Below are positions 11,552-22,817 of a stretch of 64,000 bases of DNA, piece after piece. Source of the stretch: Arenicola marina (taxonomy: Eukaryota > Annelida > Polychaeta > Arenicolidae). The translations under genes and the position numbers were made by a program. The notes beneath the pieces were generated by a model. The model was given only the letters and a program-made list of their open reading frames with translations. It did no database searches and was not told the DNA's origin. The stretch is from contig OZ025255.1 in assembly GCA_964019135.1 (NCBI GenBank), positions 27,591,188 through 27,655,187 of the forward strand, in the 5' to 3' direction. Numbering within the stretch: the first letter of the stretch is position 1; the number at the start of each line of letters is the position of its first letter.

Positions 11552-11848
11552 GATGGTGCCGCGGGGTCACTTCAGTGGCCAGGTGACTACCAGTGCCCCT
11601 CGTGCCAGAAGAGATTCTCCACCAACTCCAATCTGAAGGCCCACCGTAAACTGCACCTGGGCATCTTTAAATACCACTGCCATCACTGCCAGAAGGGCTT
11701 CGCCTCGTCGGCCTCGCTACGGGGACACATGGCCAAACACACGGGCGTCAAGGAGTTTGTCTGCCTCGTGTGCCACCGATCTTACGCGTACAAGAAACAT
11801 TTGACGGAGCATATGAAATTGTCCCATTCACATAACTTGACCATTTAG
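11552..11848 (+). CDS. U5: alternative terminal exon, three C2H2 zinc fingers
   Basis: Acceptor GTGTTTCTCTTGCAG ends at 11551; phase 0; 98 residues. Fingers at residues 15-35, 43-63 and 71-92, linkers LGIFKYH and TGVKEFV. Helix contacts are T,S,N,A for finger 1 and Y,K,H,E for finger 3; the middle finger is the family form (GFASSASLRGHMAKH). Belongs to a subgroup with U6, U8 and U9 (NSNLK helix, KKHLTEHMK third finger). Poly(A) signal AATAAA at 12057-12062. Confidence 0.92.
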   Translation, partial: DGAAGSLQWPGDYQCPSCQKRFSTNSNLKAHRKLHLGIFKYHCHHCQKGFASSASLRGHMAKHTGVKEFVCLVCHRSYAYKKHLTEHMKLSHSHNLTI

Positions 11849-13172
11849 TGAGAAACTATTATTAGTACGTCTGTTATTACGGCCAGAGGAGTGTGGAGGG
11901 ATTTTGGCAAGTTCCTTCATCCCTCGTTTCAAGCGAAATGCGGCTGAACACTGAACAGGCTTTTAAGAACTTGAAATACTGCACCAATTATTGTAGTGAC
12001 GTCATTATTGTTTCTGTTAATATTACTCGTGCGAAGAGAAATTAGATTTTATGCGGAATAAACGCCTTGTCTGTACAATTAAAACATGCCGTTGGGTGTT
12101 TCCTGCACAGTCAGGGTATCTATCGTTGGAAGAGTGGTTGCACTTCAGAGAACTCGAGATCTTTTTTCTGCTTCTTGTATTGTTTAGAAGACAATGTGAT
12201 GGTAATACTTTTAATACTTTCGTACTTTACCATGCGTAAAGATATAACCCGGGTGTGCCACTTTCGACGTCAGTTTTTGATTGCTGTTACTTGTACCAGT
12301 AGACGTGATGCCCAATGGAAGTGTGCCGGACTCCGTCTATTGTCGACAGGCATGCCGGACTCCGTCTATTGTCGACAAGCATGTTGGACTCCGTCTATTG
12401 TCGACAGGCATGCCGGACTCCGTCTATTGTCGACAGGCAGGCCGGGTGTGTGAGTGTCCAGACTCGCTGCATGCTCTGTAATACCTACAGAATTCCCCTG
12501 GCTGGATGGTTGATTATGGCACACAGGGTGAACTAAGTCGAGTGCAGAGTTAGTGGGTGCCTTTCTTTGGTAGCCTGGGTATAGAGCCGAGGTAACCCGC
12601 ATACGCACATTACGTATCGGTGTACCCCCCGACACTAATTTCGCCCGAGTGTAGCCCGGCCCAAACAGTGCGGGACATTCGGGAAAAGATGGCGCCTGTT
12701 TGAAAAGCGACACTGACTTCTGTGCGCATTTCATTGTCATACGGCGTAGCTCTATCGGTACAACCCGGACAACAAACATTGTCACGTGTCTGGTGTACCG
12801 GGCGGGAGGTCTGTCCTGGCCCAAAGAAATCGGTTACTGTGGCAGAGGGCTGTCGATAAGGAAACAGTGACACAAGCGTTGGACGCAAGAGCGCCGTTAA
12901 TTTACACCAGTTCGGGGAGACGAGGTGTGGGATTCCGTGCCTGTGATCTGTGGATGGGGACACCACTTGCAGCCGTGGCTTCTGTCGGTCACAGATGGTC
13001 GTCGATATCTTGTCATAATCACCAAATTGCCACCCCCATGACTGACGGATTGTTGCATTCAACCATTTCGCATAGTAAATTATTTGGCCCTTTGGAGGAG
13101 CCTTTCCCTCTGATCGCAGAGCCGCTGGCTTGAAGTGAGAGAGGTCTGTCTGATGGTGTGTTTTCCTTGCAG
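11849..13172. other. 3' flank of U5 and intron before U6
   Basis: Holds AATAAA at 12057, a 29-bp minisatellite (12326-12441), and a stretch at about 12580-12850 that is paralogous to 15840-16090 upstream of U8. No extra exon recognised. Confidence 0.5.
12326..12441. repeat. 29-bp minisatellite, four copies
   Basis: Unit CCGGACTCCGTCTATTGTCG followed by ACAGGCATG. Intronic; contains the palindrome GTCGAC. Confidence 0.9.
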
Positions 13173-13544
13173 GGCCGAGTTTTGGAGACCGCCATTGAGA
13201 AGACCCATAAGACACCCAGATGTTACCAGTGCCCCAAGTGCCACAAGGGGTTCACCACCAACTCGAGTCTGAAATCGCACCTGGAGCTTCACATGGGGAT
13301 CTACAAGTACCACTGTTCGCAGTGCCAGAAGGGCTTCTCCTCCTCGTCCTCCTTGCGGGGACACATGGCCAAGCACACCGGGGTGAAGGAGTTCGCATGC
13401 CACATCTGCCACCGATCGTACGCGCACAAGAAACATTTGACGGAGCATATGAAGTTTACACACTACTCGTCACTGCCGACTCAGCCAGGAGTGTTGCCAC
13501 AGACGAGTCACCAAAGCGGACCCATCATGGACGAGACAAGTTAA
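13173..13544 (+). CDS. U6: alternative terminal exon, three C2H2 zinc fingers
   Basis: Acceptor GTGTTTTCCTTGCAG ends at 13172; phase 0; 123 residues. Fingers at residues 20-40, 48-68 and 76-97, linkers MGIYKYH and TGVKEFA. Finger 1 has the NSSLKSH helix, finger 3 KKHLTEHMK, nearly as in U5. A 26-residue polar tail follows. The lead contains the KTHKTPRCYQ-type stretch also found in U9 (YKTHGCYQ) and U7 (YKTADGYQ), marking these as one duplicated series. Confidence 0.92.
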   Translation, partial: GRVLETAIEKTHKTPRCYQCPKCHKGFTTNSSLKSHLELHMGIYKYHCSQCQKGFSSSSSLRGHMAKHTGVKEFACHICHRSYAHKKHLTEHMKFTHYSSLPTQPGVLPQTSHQSGPIMDETS

Positions 13545-14098
13545 TAGTTCATGCATTGTCGTAAAGAAGAATTTCGCAAACTGAGTATGCTGGCTAAGGC
13601 AAAAAACGCAGTTAAGCTGCAACAAGGAAGTTGTCACACAGCCTTGGAGCCAGGGAAATGAACATTCTGTTACCTGCATGTGGCATATTCCGCTTCAGTG
13701 CTAAGGGAGGGAAACAACGGACATCGCTTGACCCAGCGCCAGGATGATTGATAGTGTGTAGAGATTAATGTTGGTTACCATGTTTGCCGGAAAGAAGGGC
13801 ACCGTTTTGAACACACACAAACTGTTTGCTTCCCCGCATAATATATGTTCCCAAGTACTAGACGGTGTCTACCGATAGGTATTTCGCAGGTGGCTCAACA
13901 CGGAGCTTCCACGCTTTATCGACGTGAGGCTGGCACAACTGAATATGATTCCGCAATCACTCGCCAGATGTCGCTCCATCACCTGTTGGAATTTATACCC
14001 CTCACTACGATCACTGCCCGCGTGGACAGTCATCGGCCGCAGACGGAGGGGGGGGGCTTGTAAGAAGAGAGGTTTGATGCTGGCCGTTGTCGTTGCAG
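13545..14098. other. 3' flank of U6 and intron before U7
   Basis: No gene seen. A G-run near 14047-14056 precedes the acceptor region. Confidence 0.4.
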
Positions 14099-14404
14099 GA
14101 TGGCGGCCTCTCTGAGATGAAGTCCTATAAGACCGCCGATGGTTACCAATGCCCCACGTGCCACAAGGTCGTGGTGTCCGGCTCCAGCCTGAAGGCCCAC
14201 CTCAGGCGCCACGCGGGTATCTACAGCTACCACTGCACACACTGCAACAAGGGCTTCGCGTCGTCCTCCATGCTGCGGGGACACATGGCCAAGCACACCG
14301 GGGTGAAGGAGTTCGTCTGCAGCATCTGTCAGCGACCCTACATGTACAAGAAACATTTAACGGGGCATTTGAAGCTAGCACACGGATTGGGCCCGCCGAT
14401 GTGA
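14099..14404 (+). CDS. U7: alternative terminal exon, three zinc fingers with altered finger 1
   Basis: Acceptor GTTGTCGTTGCAG ends at 14098; phase 0; 101 residues. Fingers at residues 18-38, 46-66 and 74-95, linkers AGIYSYH and TGVKEFV. In finger 1 the core aromatic residue is replaced (CHKVVVSGSSL, Val where Phe/Tyr is normal), which may weaken folding or change the fit of that finger. Fingers 2 and 3 are standard. A 25-bp repeat tract follows in the 3' flank. Confidence 0.9.
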   Translation, partial: DGGLSEMKSYKTADGYQCPTCHKVVVSGSSLKAHLRRHAGIYSYHCTHCNKGFASSSMLRGHMAKHTGVKEFVCSICQRPYMYKKHLTGHLKLAHGLGPPM

Positions 14405-14544
14405 TCTATAAGGTCGCGGGGTCTCAAATCTGACGGAATAGGCGCACCAGATGTTGTGCTGATGTAACATTGATATTGTTTGTGTGGCATTGAGTTGAGG
14501 TACGGTCACATAAACTGTGTTGGAATTTAACTCATCAGTCTTCA

Positions 14545-14960
14545 TTGGAGGTCACCTCGCCATTGTGTATTGAAGGTCACCTTGCCATTGTGTATTAAAG
14601 GTCACCTCGGCAATTTGTATTGGAGGTCACCTCGGCAATTTGTATTGAAGGTCACCTCGCCAATATGTAGTAAAGGTCACCTCGCCATTGTGTATTGAAG
14701 GTCACCTCGCAATTGTGTATTAAAGGTCACCTCGGCAATGTATATTCAAGGTAACCTCGCCAATATGTGTTAAAGGTCACCTCGCCAATGTGTATTGAAG
14801 GTCACCTTGTCAATCTCTATTGGAGTGCACCTCGCCAATGCGTTAGAGGTACCTTCAATCTGTATTTAAGATCACCTCTTATCGATATATCGGAGTTCAT
14901 CTCGTCACTCTGTAATGAAAGTCACACGACCACTCTGTTGGAGGTCGCCTCACTAACCAA
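14545..14960. repeat. 25-bp degenerate minisatellite, about 16 copies
   Basis: Unit around AAGGTCACCTCGCCATTGTG plus TATTG, decaying toward the right end. Lies in the 3' flank of U7. The half-site-like motif AGGTCA recurs in nearly every copy, a nuclear-receptor half-site by sequence, but this may be chance. Confidence 0.85.
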
Positions 14961-16695
14961 CGTGTTATGATAGTGCGATTTCATTTGTGTACGATTTATA
15001 ACAATGATTCATGAAGTTCGTTAACCCACGTCAATAATGGTCCTTTCTGTCACATACAGAATCGTGTATACTTTTGTTTGGTTAACTATTGTAATTGATG
15101 TTGAAATGTTTCGCTTACGAATTGCGTCATTAAAGATGGACACAAAATACCCAATGAAAATACTCGCCTTGCTGTGTTTGTCCGTATTTGCGATACTTCC
15201 CATCTAGCATCCAAATAAACGATTTCCGGTGCTCGCTCATGTATACGAGATATGTTATGTGCTGACCAAGGTCCTACATCCGCCGGAAATAAACATCTGA
15301 CAGAATCAGATTTCGCACCTAACTCGCCCCCCCCCGCCCCCCCTAACAAAACCACAATTACTTTCCATCCATTATTCAAGCTATCCGATAGGCATATTCC
15401 AGGACCCGCTCCTATCAGTGACGTGACCACGTGGTCACGTGGATTTTGCCGGTATACGGAGGCTATCGATATAGGTCAAATGCCCCCCTCCCTCCTTCCC
15501 TCCCGTCAGAGGAAAGCATGCTGAGTATTGTGCACTACGTCCTCCCCCGCGTTGTCCGCTCCCCGGGGACGCACAACCCCCACACACGGGTGTCAAGGAC
15601 GTGGTCTACTATATCAAAGTACGACTAAGAGACGTGCACGCTACGCCGTCAACTACGGCTGTGGCAGCGACTCAACACCGACCCAACAACGATAGTTTTT
15701 TGATTGGAACCCAAGACTGGGAAAGAAGTTAACGGCCCGACCCAAAGGTGTCGTTTGTGTTCTTACGGCTGTGCAATTTATGGGTGACGGCGACTGTTGA
15801 GTGGGCGCATTTCTTTGGTAAACTTATGATGTCCCGAAGGTGGATTGAAGATGCACATTACGCATCGCCCCCCCCCCCCCCCCCCGACATTTGTTTTACC
15901 TTGCTAGGGTGCGCGCGCATCCATTCGGTATGTCGGTGTGCCCCGTTCAAAACAACCCGGGACATTCGGGAGAAGATGACGGCTGATTGAAATGTGACTG
16001 TCTAGGCTAGTTCCATTGCCCCTAAATGAACAGAGCTCGAGTATACCGGGCGGGCTTACCGGTTTTGGTCCAAGAAGGTTGCTGTTACTCTGCTGTAGCA
16101 TAGGCTTTGTACCAAATTAATATTCTCTTAAAATAATAATATTCTCTTAGTCATAGTACCATACTGACCTCCACAACAATATCTCAGGAGCCGCCCTGGT
16201 CAACATGTAACGTGTTGCAATGGAGACTTTGCCGGTTCAGCGCCCACCGTTGTGCAGCCGTGTGAGCCAGTCATCCGTGTATCATGGGGTCTTTGCGCAC
16301 AGGTGGACAAAGAATAAATTCTAGCATCCTTGTGACACAAAACATCAAAATCTCTACTGATAAAATGAAGCTGTGTCTGTCTGTCCCACATATGCATCCG
16401 CTGCATGGACTAGCAGCCGCCTTGGATGTGTGACCAATGTCGCTGGGTGGTTATCGCTTATCCGGCATGGCCACCATGTCTGCGATGGTCCATGGCGAAG
16501 CGGAGCGAATGGGGCGGCTAGTAACATTAAATATGACCCCCTCTCCCTTGTCCTATATGGAATCTAATAACTATACCAACGTCAACATTTCTATATATGC
16601 CTGCATTAAAAAAGAAGCGAGGTTTTTCTTCATGAATGGTGTCCCACAAATTTGACTACCCAAGAGAGACATTTGACGGTGTGTTTCTCTTGCAG
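14961..16695. other. Intron before U8
   Basis: No gene recognised. Contains C-runs (15327-15342 and 15870-15886) and, at about 15840-16090, sequence related to the U6 intron (shared GGGACATTCGGGA and ACCGGGCGGG). Ends in the 32-base block shared with U5. Confidence 0.5.
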
Positions 16696-16992
16696 TCCGG
16701 TGGCCCGGAGAGGTCCGGCCCCGGCGGAGGTAACCGATGTCCACACTGCCAGAAGAAGTTCTCCAGTAACTCCAATCTGACGGCCCACGTGAAGCTGCAC
16801 CTGGGTATCTACAAGTACCACTGCGTGCACTGCCAGAAGGGCTTCCCCACGCCGTCCGTCCTCCGCGGACACATGTTCAAGCACACGGGGGTCAAGGAGT
16901 TTGCCTGCCCTGTCTGCCAGCGTGCGTACGCCTACAAGAAAGACCTGTTGAAACACTTGAAATTCGTGCACGACTGTGCCACTCCACCGTGA
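16696..16992 (+). CDS. U8: alternative terminal exon, three C2H2 zinc fingers
   Basis: Acceptor GTGTTTCTCTTGCAG ends at 16695; phase 0; 98 residues. A Gly/Ser-rich lead precedes fingers at residues 15-35, 43-63 and 71-92 with linkers LGIYKYH and TGVKEFA. The middle finger departs slightly from the family (GFPTPSVLRGHMFKH). Finger 3 helix is KKDLLKH. Poly(A) signal AATAAA at 17546-17551. The acceptor block is identical over 32 bases to that of U5. Confidence 0.92.
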   Translation, partial: SGGPERSGPGGGNRCPHCQKKFSSNSNLTAHVKLHLGIYKYHCVHCQKGFPTPSVLRGHMFKHTGVKEFACPVCQRAYAYKKDLLKHLKFVHDCATPP

Positions 16993-17787
16993 CGTCACTG
17001 CGTCATCATTTCGTGACGTTACGTCATCACGTCATCTACCATTGAGAGAGGCGGAGACGAGAAAGAGCACAGACAACTATTGCTCCAACCTGTTAAGACG
17101 TTAGCACAAAGAGATGAATAGATTAATAGGCCAACCTGTTACGTTGGCACGAAGTGATGAATAGACCGATAGGCCATATGTTTTGAGGAGAAACAACGGA
17201 AGCAGTTCGCGCTTTGTTCAGCTATCCTTGTGGTTACTGATGTATTACGTCTTTGGCCAGCAGGGATGTTAGATAGCTCAGTACCCCAATGTTGCTTATT
17301 GCATTGTGGCCTCTGCTTACCGCCCATTTTACCAAAACCTAGGAGAGCAACTGCCTTGTACGAGGGACACCATGGGACTCTAGGACTCTGCATACTGGCG
17401 GCCGCACGACTGTGTCGTTAGTATTTATTCTCCGACTAGAGAATTGCATAGCGTTAGTGTGGCTGCGCGTATTGGTGTTGTACAACCTGTGAGTTTCTCG
17501 ACACGGCTATGTGTTTGATGAGTTTCTCCTGAGATACAGTCGTGTAATAAAGAATGCTTCCCTGGCGTTTAGAGAGTTGCATACTAATCTAGAAATACAC
17601 GTTGTGGTTTCGAACGAAAATTTCATTTAGGGAGCCACCCGCCTCCCCTCCCCACCCCCCAACACAGACACACATTCACAGACGCACCTCCCCCCCCCCC
17701 CTCCAACCCTCTCCCCGATCGTTGCAAGAATAACAATTTCAGCTTGCCATGAGAGACATGAGAGACTGATGGTATGTTTCTCTTCAG
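16993..17787. other. 3' flank of U8 and intron before U9
   Basis: AATAAA at 17546-17551; a C-rich run at 17690-17701. The acceptor region repeats the GAGAGAC...TTTCTCT theme of U5 and U8. Confidence 0.5.
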
Positions 17788-18102
17788 GACGGTGTTTTGG
17801 AGAATGAGGCGCAGAGTTCCTATAAGACCCACGGATGTTACCAGTGTCCCAAGTGCCAGAAGAAATTCGCCACCAACTCGAATCTGAAAACGCACCTGAA
17901 ACTGCACCTGGGCATTTACAAGTACCGCTGTAGGCACTGCCAGAAGGGCTTCTCCTCGTCCTCCATGCTGCGGGGACACATGGCCAAGCACACCGGGGTG
18001 AAGGAGTTCGTCTGCCAGATCTGCCACCGCGCCTACATGTACAAGAAAGATTTGGTGAACCACATACAGAACACTCATGAGATTCCCGGCCCAGTGAAGT
18101 GA
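17788..18102 (+). CDS. U9: alternative terminal exon, three C2H2 zinc fingers
   Basis: Acceptor ATGTTTCTCTTCAG ends at 17787; phase 0; 104 residues. Fingers at residues 20-40, 48-68 and 76-97, linkers LGIYKYR and TGVKEFV. Helices: NSNLKTH in finger 1, SSMLRGH in finger 2 and KKDLVNH in finger 3. The exon comes close to the consensus of the U group. No other feature is joined to it. Confidence 0.92.
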   Translation, partial: DGVLENEAQSSYKTHGCYQCPKCQKKFATNSNLKTHLKLHLGIYKYRCRHCQKGFSSSSMLRGHMAKHTGVKEFVCQICHRAYMYKKDLVNHIQNTHEIPGPVK

Positions 18103-18610
18103 TCTGTGAGGAGCCTGTGACAAGTCTTAAGGAGCGATGTGGGATGGGGTAAGGAGACACGGGGGGCGTGACGCAGTGAGTGACGACCACGTGGTGAATG
18201 GAGTGACAGTGGTTCTCAGGGATTCACGGCTTCAGGCCTCAATTTCTGGTGTGACACGGGAGGAGCGTCAGTTTCTCCAATCAACGGCCTTCAAATCTCA
18301 ATCATGATATCCAGACCTGATATGGTGTAGAGTGGGTAGACTTATAATAGCGTTCATGGTGATCTGTTATCTGTGGCTTTTTGAGATTCGTTCTAGTTCT
18401 AATGTTTTTTATTCTTTTTTGCGAAGCATCGACTTGGTTTGATTCCATGAACTGTGGACCATCAATCATTGTGTAAGTTATGGTTTCCGAAGCTCTATGG
18501 ATCACCTTTCAAGGTGACAAGATGACAATAGACCTTTTTCTGTTGAAAGTGGTGTGCACTGTGCAACGCTTCCGACTGATCAAGCAGCTCGGGTCACATA
18601 CGTCTATCGG
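18103..18610. other. 3' flank of U9
   Basis: Unique sequence with no further exon recognised before the 54-bp minisatellite. Confidence 0.4.
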
Positions 18611-19520
18611 TCGGCGCCGCACCCCCTGAAGTTAATGTTATGCCGTAAAGGCCTCGGCGTCGCACCTCCTGCAGTTAATGCTACGCCGTAAGGGCCTCGG
18701 TTTATAGTCGGCGCGGCACCTCCGGCAGTTAATGCTACGCCGTAAGGGCCTCGGTTTATAGTCGGCGCGGCACCTCCGGCAGTTAATGCTACGCCGTAAG
18801 GGCCTCGGTTTAGAGTCGGCGCGGCACCTCCGGCAGTTAATGCTACGCCGTAAGGGCCTCGGTTTATAGTCGGCGCGGCACCTCCTGCAGTTAATGCTAC
18901 GCCGTAAGGGCCTCGGTTTAGAGTCGGCGCCGCACCTCCTGCAGTTAATGCTACGCCGTAAGGGCCTCGGTTTATAGTCAGCGCCGCACCTCCTGCAGTT
19001 AATGCTACGCCGTAAAGGCTTCGGTTTGGAGTCGGCGCCGCACCTCTTGCAGTTAATGCTACGCCTTAAAGGCCTCGGTTTAGAGTCGGCGCCGCACCTC
19101 CTGCCGTTAATGCTACGCCGTAAAAGCCTCGGTTTAGAGTCGGCGCCGCACCTCTTGCAGTTAATGCTACGCCGTAAAGGCCTCGGTTTATAGTCGGCGC
19201 GGCACCTCCTGCAGTTAATGCTACGCCGTAAGGGCCTCGATTTAGAGTCGGCCCCGCACCTCTTGCAGTTAATGCTACGCCTTAAAGGCCTCGGTTTAGA
19301 GTCGGCGCCGCACCTCCTGCAGTTAATGCTACGCCGTAAGGGCCTCGGTTTAGAGTCGGCGCCGCACCTCCTGCAGTTAATGCTACGCCGTAAAGGCTTC
19401 GGTTTGGAGTCGGCGCCGCACCTCTTGCAGTTAATGCTACGCCGTAAAGGCCTCGGTTTATAGTCGGCGCCGCACCTCCTGCAGTTAATGCTACGCCGTA
19501 AAGGTCTCGGTTTTAGATTC
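18611..19520. repeat. 54-bp minisatellite, about 17 copies
   Basis: Unit GGCGCCGCACCTCCTGCAGT followed by TAATGCTACGCCGTAAGGGC and CTCGGTTTATAGTC. Contains PstI-like CTGCAG and GGCGCC palindromes. Intronic between U9 and U10. Repeat-driven open frames here are not considered genes. Confidence 0.95.
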
Positions 19521-20033
19521 GAGCTTCACCTGTTGCGGATCCAGCTCCGCTACGCTACCATACCTTCTGCAAAAGGGCGACATTAACCGCCGACAAAAAC
19601 CCGATACCATGTACCACTTGATCTGAGATAGAATTCAATGAACTCTGGACTGAATGTAACGTATGGCAATCCTCTATATCCACCCGTCACATTGATGCCG
19701 GCGAGGAACAGGCGAAGCACGTCTTAAATTAAACTGTTCAGGAATGTTCTCGTTGTCAAATTTATTGCCTAATGTTTATGTGACTGTTAGTTTAAACATA
19801 TTTTATTGGCAATTGGAAAACAGGCACACTGCCTATGTGAATTCCTCTTGCTATGTGACTATGTTGCCTTTCAGGCTCTTGCTTTCAGGCTCCCCCAAGG
19901 CACTTATTATTATACAACAATGGAAATCAAAGTAGCTCTTGTCTATCTTGAAGTGTTATTATGTTTCCGATCGTGTTCAGTTATTTCATTTCGTTCTGGA
20001 AAATGTTTTGTTGACGTTCGAGACTAGGTGTGA
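19521..20033. other. Unique intronic sequence
   Basis: No exon, RNA gene or repeat recognised. Confidence 0.4.
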
Positions 20034-20250
20034 GCGCGGGGTGTGAGCGCAGGGGTGTGAGCGCAGGGGTGTGAGCGCAGGGGTGTGAGCGCAGGGGTGT
20101 GAGCGCAGGGGTGTGAGCGCAGGGGTGTGAGCGCAGGGTGTGAGCGCAGGGGTATGAGCGCAGGGGTGTGAACGCAGGGTGTGAGCGCAGGGTGTGAGCG
20201 CAGGGGTGTGAGCGCAGGGGTGTGAACGCAGGGGTGTGAGCGCAGGGGTG
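20034..20250. repeat. 14-15 bp G-rich minisatellite, about 15 copies
   Basis: Unit GTGTGAGCGCAGGGG, with some copies one G short. Strong strand asymmetry: the + strand has almost no C outside GCGC. Confidence 0.92.
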
Positions 20251-20907
20251 TTAGCGAATGAACTCTTACATTAAATATGTAAGAGTCTGGAGTGGTTGCC
20301 TTAACAGAGTCGCTATGTAGTGACACCGTTAACAAGTTGGGTGGCTTTGCATGCAAGGCGACATAATGGAATATCATTAGAAATTGCGACCAATGTAACG
20401 TACTAACTAAATAAGGATCCACTGATAGCGTGGCGGCAATGTTCGATATGTTTAATGTATTAGCGATAGCAAGTTCACATGGGGCGTCCCGTCTCGTCTG
20501 TTATCGCTTTGAACTGTGGACCAGTGGACCGGCAGTAGCAGATATTTTTGTGGCTTAATAAATCAAAAATACTTCGTGGAGTGTTTGATTCAGTTATTTG
20601 TATGCCACTTGCCTGTAAAGAACCGGCTTGCAAGAACCATGCATAGAGAACATGATAAGAGCCCATTGGCGGAATTCTTATAAACAGCTTCTTGCTTCAT
20701 CAAGTTTATCGTAAAATGGGTTAACGTATAATTGTGGGAGAGCATATCAGTACATGCTTTAACTAGGGTTTGCGTACCTGACGCCGACTGGCCGCGCTGT
20801 TTCTGTCAATCCTAGAGGCTCTATGAAGATGCAATGAATCGCCGTCCTCGAACGCACCGCTGACACGTATTTAGCACGGAGTGAGACCCGGTATATTTCT
20901 CTTACAG
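20251..20907. other. Intron before U10
   Basis: Nothing recognised apart from the acceptor ATATTTCTCTTACAG at its end. Confidence 0.4.
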
Positions 20908-21267
20908 GGCCGGCTTTCTGTGGCTCCCCCATCGGCGCGAGGCGGCAGCGGTCCGCCAGGCAGTGGCCTAGTCTGCCCCAGGTGCTCCAAGACTTTCACG
21001 GCTCGCTCCAGCCTCACTGACCACATCAAACTGCACATGGGCATCTACAAGTACCACTGCGAGCACTGCGGCAAGGGGTTCTCCTCCTCCTCCACGATGC
21101 GGGGCCACATGGCCAAGCATACGGGCGTTAGGCCCTTCCACTGCGAGATTTGCAACAAGACGTACGCTTACAAGCGCCAACTTGTGGACCATTTGCAATT
21201 AGTCCACAAACAGTCGAGCAAACGACAACATGTCCAGCCACAGAGGACGTCCAATGAACAAACCTAA
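20908..21267 (+). CDS. U10: alternative terminal exon, three C2H2 zinc fingers
   Basis: Acceptor ATATTTCTCTTACAG ends at 20907; phase 0; 119 residues. Lead is Pro/Gly/Ser-rich (APPSARGGSGPPGSG). Fingers at residues 23-43, 51-71 and 79-100, linkers MGIYKYH and TGVRPFH; the second is closest of all to the classical TGEKPF linker. Helix contacts A,S,S,D in finger 1 and Y,R,Q,D in finger 3. A 19-residue basic/polar tail ends the protein. Confidence 0.92.
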   Translation, partial: GRLSVAPPSARGGSGPPGSGLVCPRCSKTFTARSSLTDHIKLHMGIYKYHCEHCGKGFSSSSTMRGHMAKHTGVRPFHCEICNKTYAYKRQLVDHLQLVHKQSSKRQHVQPQRTSNEQT

Positions 21268-21537
21268 TAATCTGGCGTAAAGTCCCAACTGCATGGGTCC
21301 TAGCCTAGCCTCTCGTGGCTTGTGTGCTCATATATTCTCGATATACGGCCTTCCTTAGGCCAAGTTTAGCCTTCATATGCACAGTTGGCCTAAACACTTC
21401 ATTTCGTTGTCATTGCCCTGACAGCTTCATCATTGCAATTAAAAAAAAAATTGGAAACATTTCAGCCTGTGTACTGTGAGGAAACAGGTCGAGAATACTC
21501 GAGAAGAGAATGCCTACTAAAGACATGTTTACGAAGT

Positions 21538-21725
21538 AATCACGTGAAGAGTACCCACGTGCAGATTACCACGTGATGAATCTCCCCACGGAAGGGGTAC
21601 CCATGTTGCAGAATGCCACTTGTTGATTGGCACCACGAGCAGAATGCCCTGACTTGTAGTATAACCACTTGCAAATTGCCCATGTGTAGAATACCTTCGC
21701 GGAGTGCCCACGTGGAGAATGCTGA
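21538..21725. repeat. Decayed ~16-bp repeat built on (C)ACGTG...GAATnCC
   Basis: About twelve diverged copies of a phrase like ACGTGCAGATTACC follow one another; several keep CACGTG, an E-box-type palindrome. Divergence is far higher than in the neighbouring minisatellites, so it is older or constrained only at the palindrome. Confidence 0.6.
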
Positions 21726-22034
21726 AGAAGTGAAGGCCACCGTGGTGATGAGATAACGGCGATCACGTCGTTCACCAATGTCTCGATCACTAATACCTGC
21801 AGCCACATCTATGTAGAAAGATGTTGCTAGATTTGTTTCCCGCATAGATGTGACTACCGTTCATCGCAGTCAGTCGTGTACATGGTAGAGTAAGTTCGGA
21901 ACATTTAGATTACTCTGAGCGAGATCGTCTATCGGCGAGGGATGCAGCAATGTGAGACTGATGTGTCTAATTACCGGTGTAACGTCCTTACCTGCACATC
22001 CTGTTGACTTACGGTGTAAGTTACGGACTTCCCT

Positions 22035-22165
22035 AGTGTAGGGTTAGCGCGCTAGGCCGCAAATCAATCCTGGCTTTCATCCTTCATCGTCCCGGTAGGT
22101 TTTCTTAGCCCAGTTTAACGCGTGGGGCACAAATGCAACTAAAATACTAATCCATTTCACTTCGT
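22035..22165 (+). mobile_element. Degenerate SINE-B copy
   Basis: GCGCTAGGCCGCAAATCAAT and TTCATCCTTCATCGTCCCGG match the head and body of the complete SINE-B at 62062, with gaps in the B-box region. No target-site duplication seen. Confidence 0.55.
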
Positions 22166-22817
22166 AAGGGGCAGATGTGGAGTCCCCCATACCCGTGGGA
22201 TAGTGGGGCTGATGGACTGGCTTGGACAAGGTTCTATACTGAGAGGACATGTGGCTATGCGTCTATCGTGGGGTAGTTTGTTTCATTTTGATGATCTTAA
22301 GAGTCACCCACTTTGGTGTGTATGATGATTTGTTTGCCCACATAAACGCTGGCCGATGATGCCTCCAATTGTTTTCTTCTACTATATTTGTTTCTGCTGA
22401 TGCTGATGTAAATATGTTCGTATTGTGTAACCGGCTGTGAAATAAATCTGAAATTATATGTTTTTTTGTTCTTAAGGATTCTCCCATAGTTCGAGTTGGG
22501 GCATTGTCTTTCCAGTTAACTGAAAAATTACACAACCGATTTTCATTTATCTGCATAAATAATGACACCACCGCTTTCCATTTGATTGAATAATGACACA
22601 ATGCTGCCTTCTTTTTGAGCGTGACACTGACCAACGAAGTGCCGCTACACACTGCACATTAGTCCCGTCAACAATTATCTCCTCACACCACTTGATAACG
22701 AGAAGACAGTGTTTCCTGTAGGTTTTGTTTTTGGCTGAAAAAGAAGCTTTCCAAACGTTTGTTGTGCGGGAGACGTTAAAATCATTCCGCATTTTGAACG
22801 TTTAAGGTTTCTTAATA

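Larger units (their letters stand above)
21268..22817. other. 3' flank of U10 with old repeats
   Basis: Includes short SINE-B-like scraps near 21345-21420 (GGCCAAGTTTAGCCTTCATA) and 22035-22165, and a decayed CACGTG-type minisatellite at 21538-21725. No exon recognised. Confidence 0.4.

Noticed and set aside
14545-14960. Nuclear receptor binding array, from repeated AGGTCA
   Set aside because: The motif repeats because the 25-bp unit repeats; no spacing conserved for dimers and strong decay, so no regulatory claim is made.
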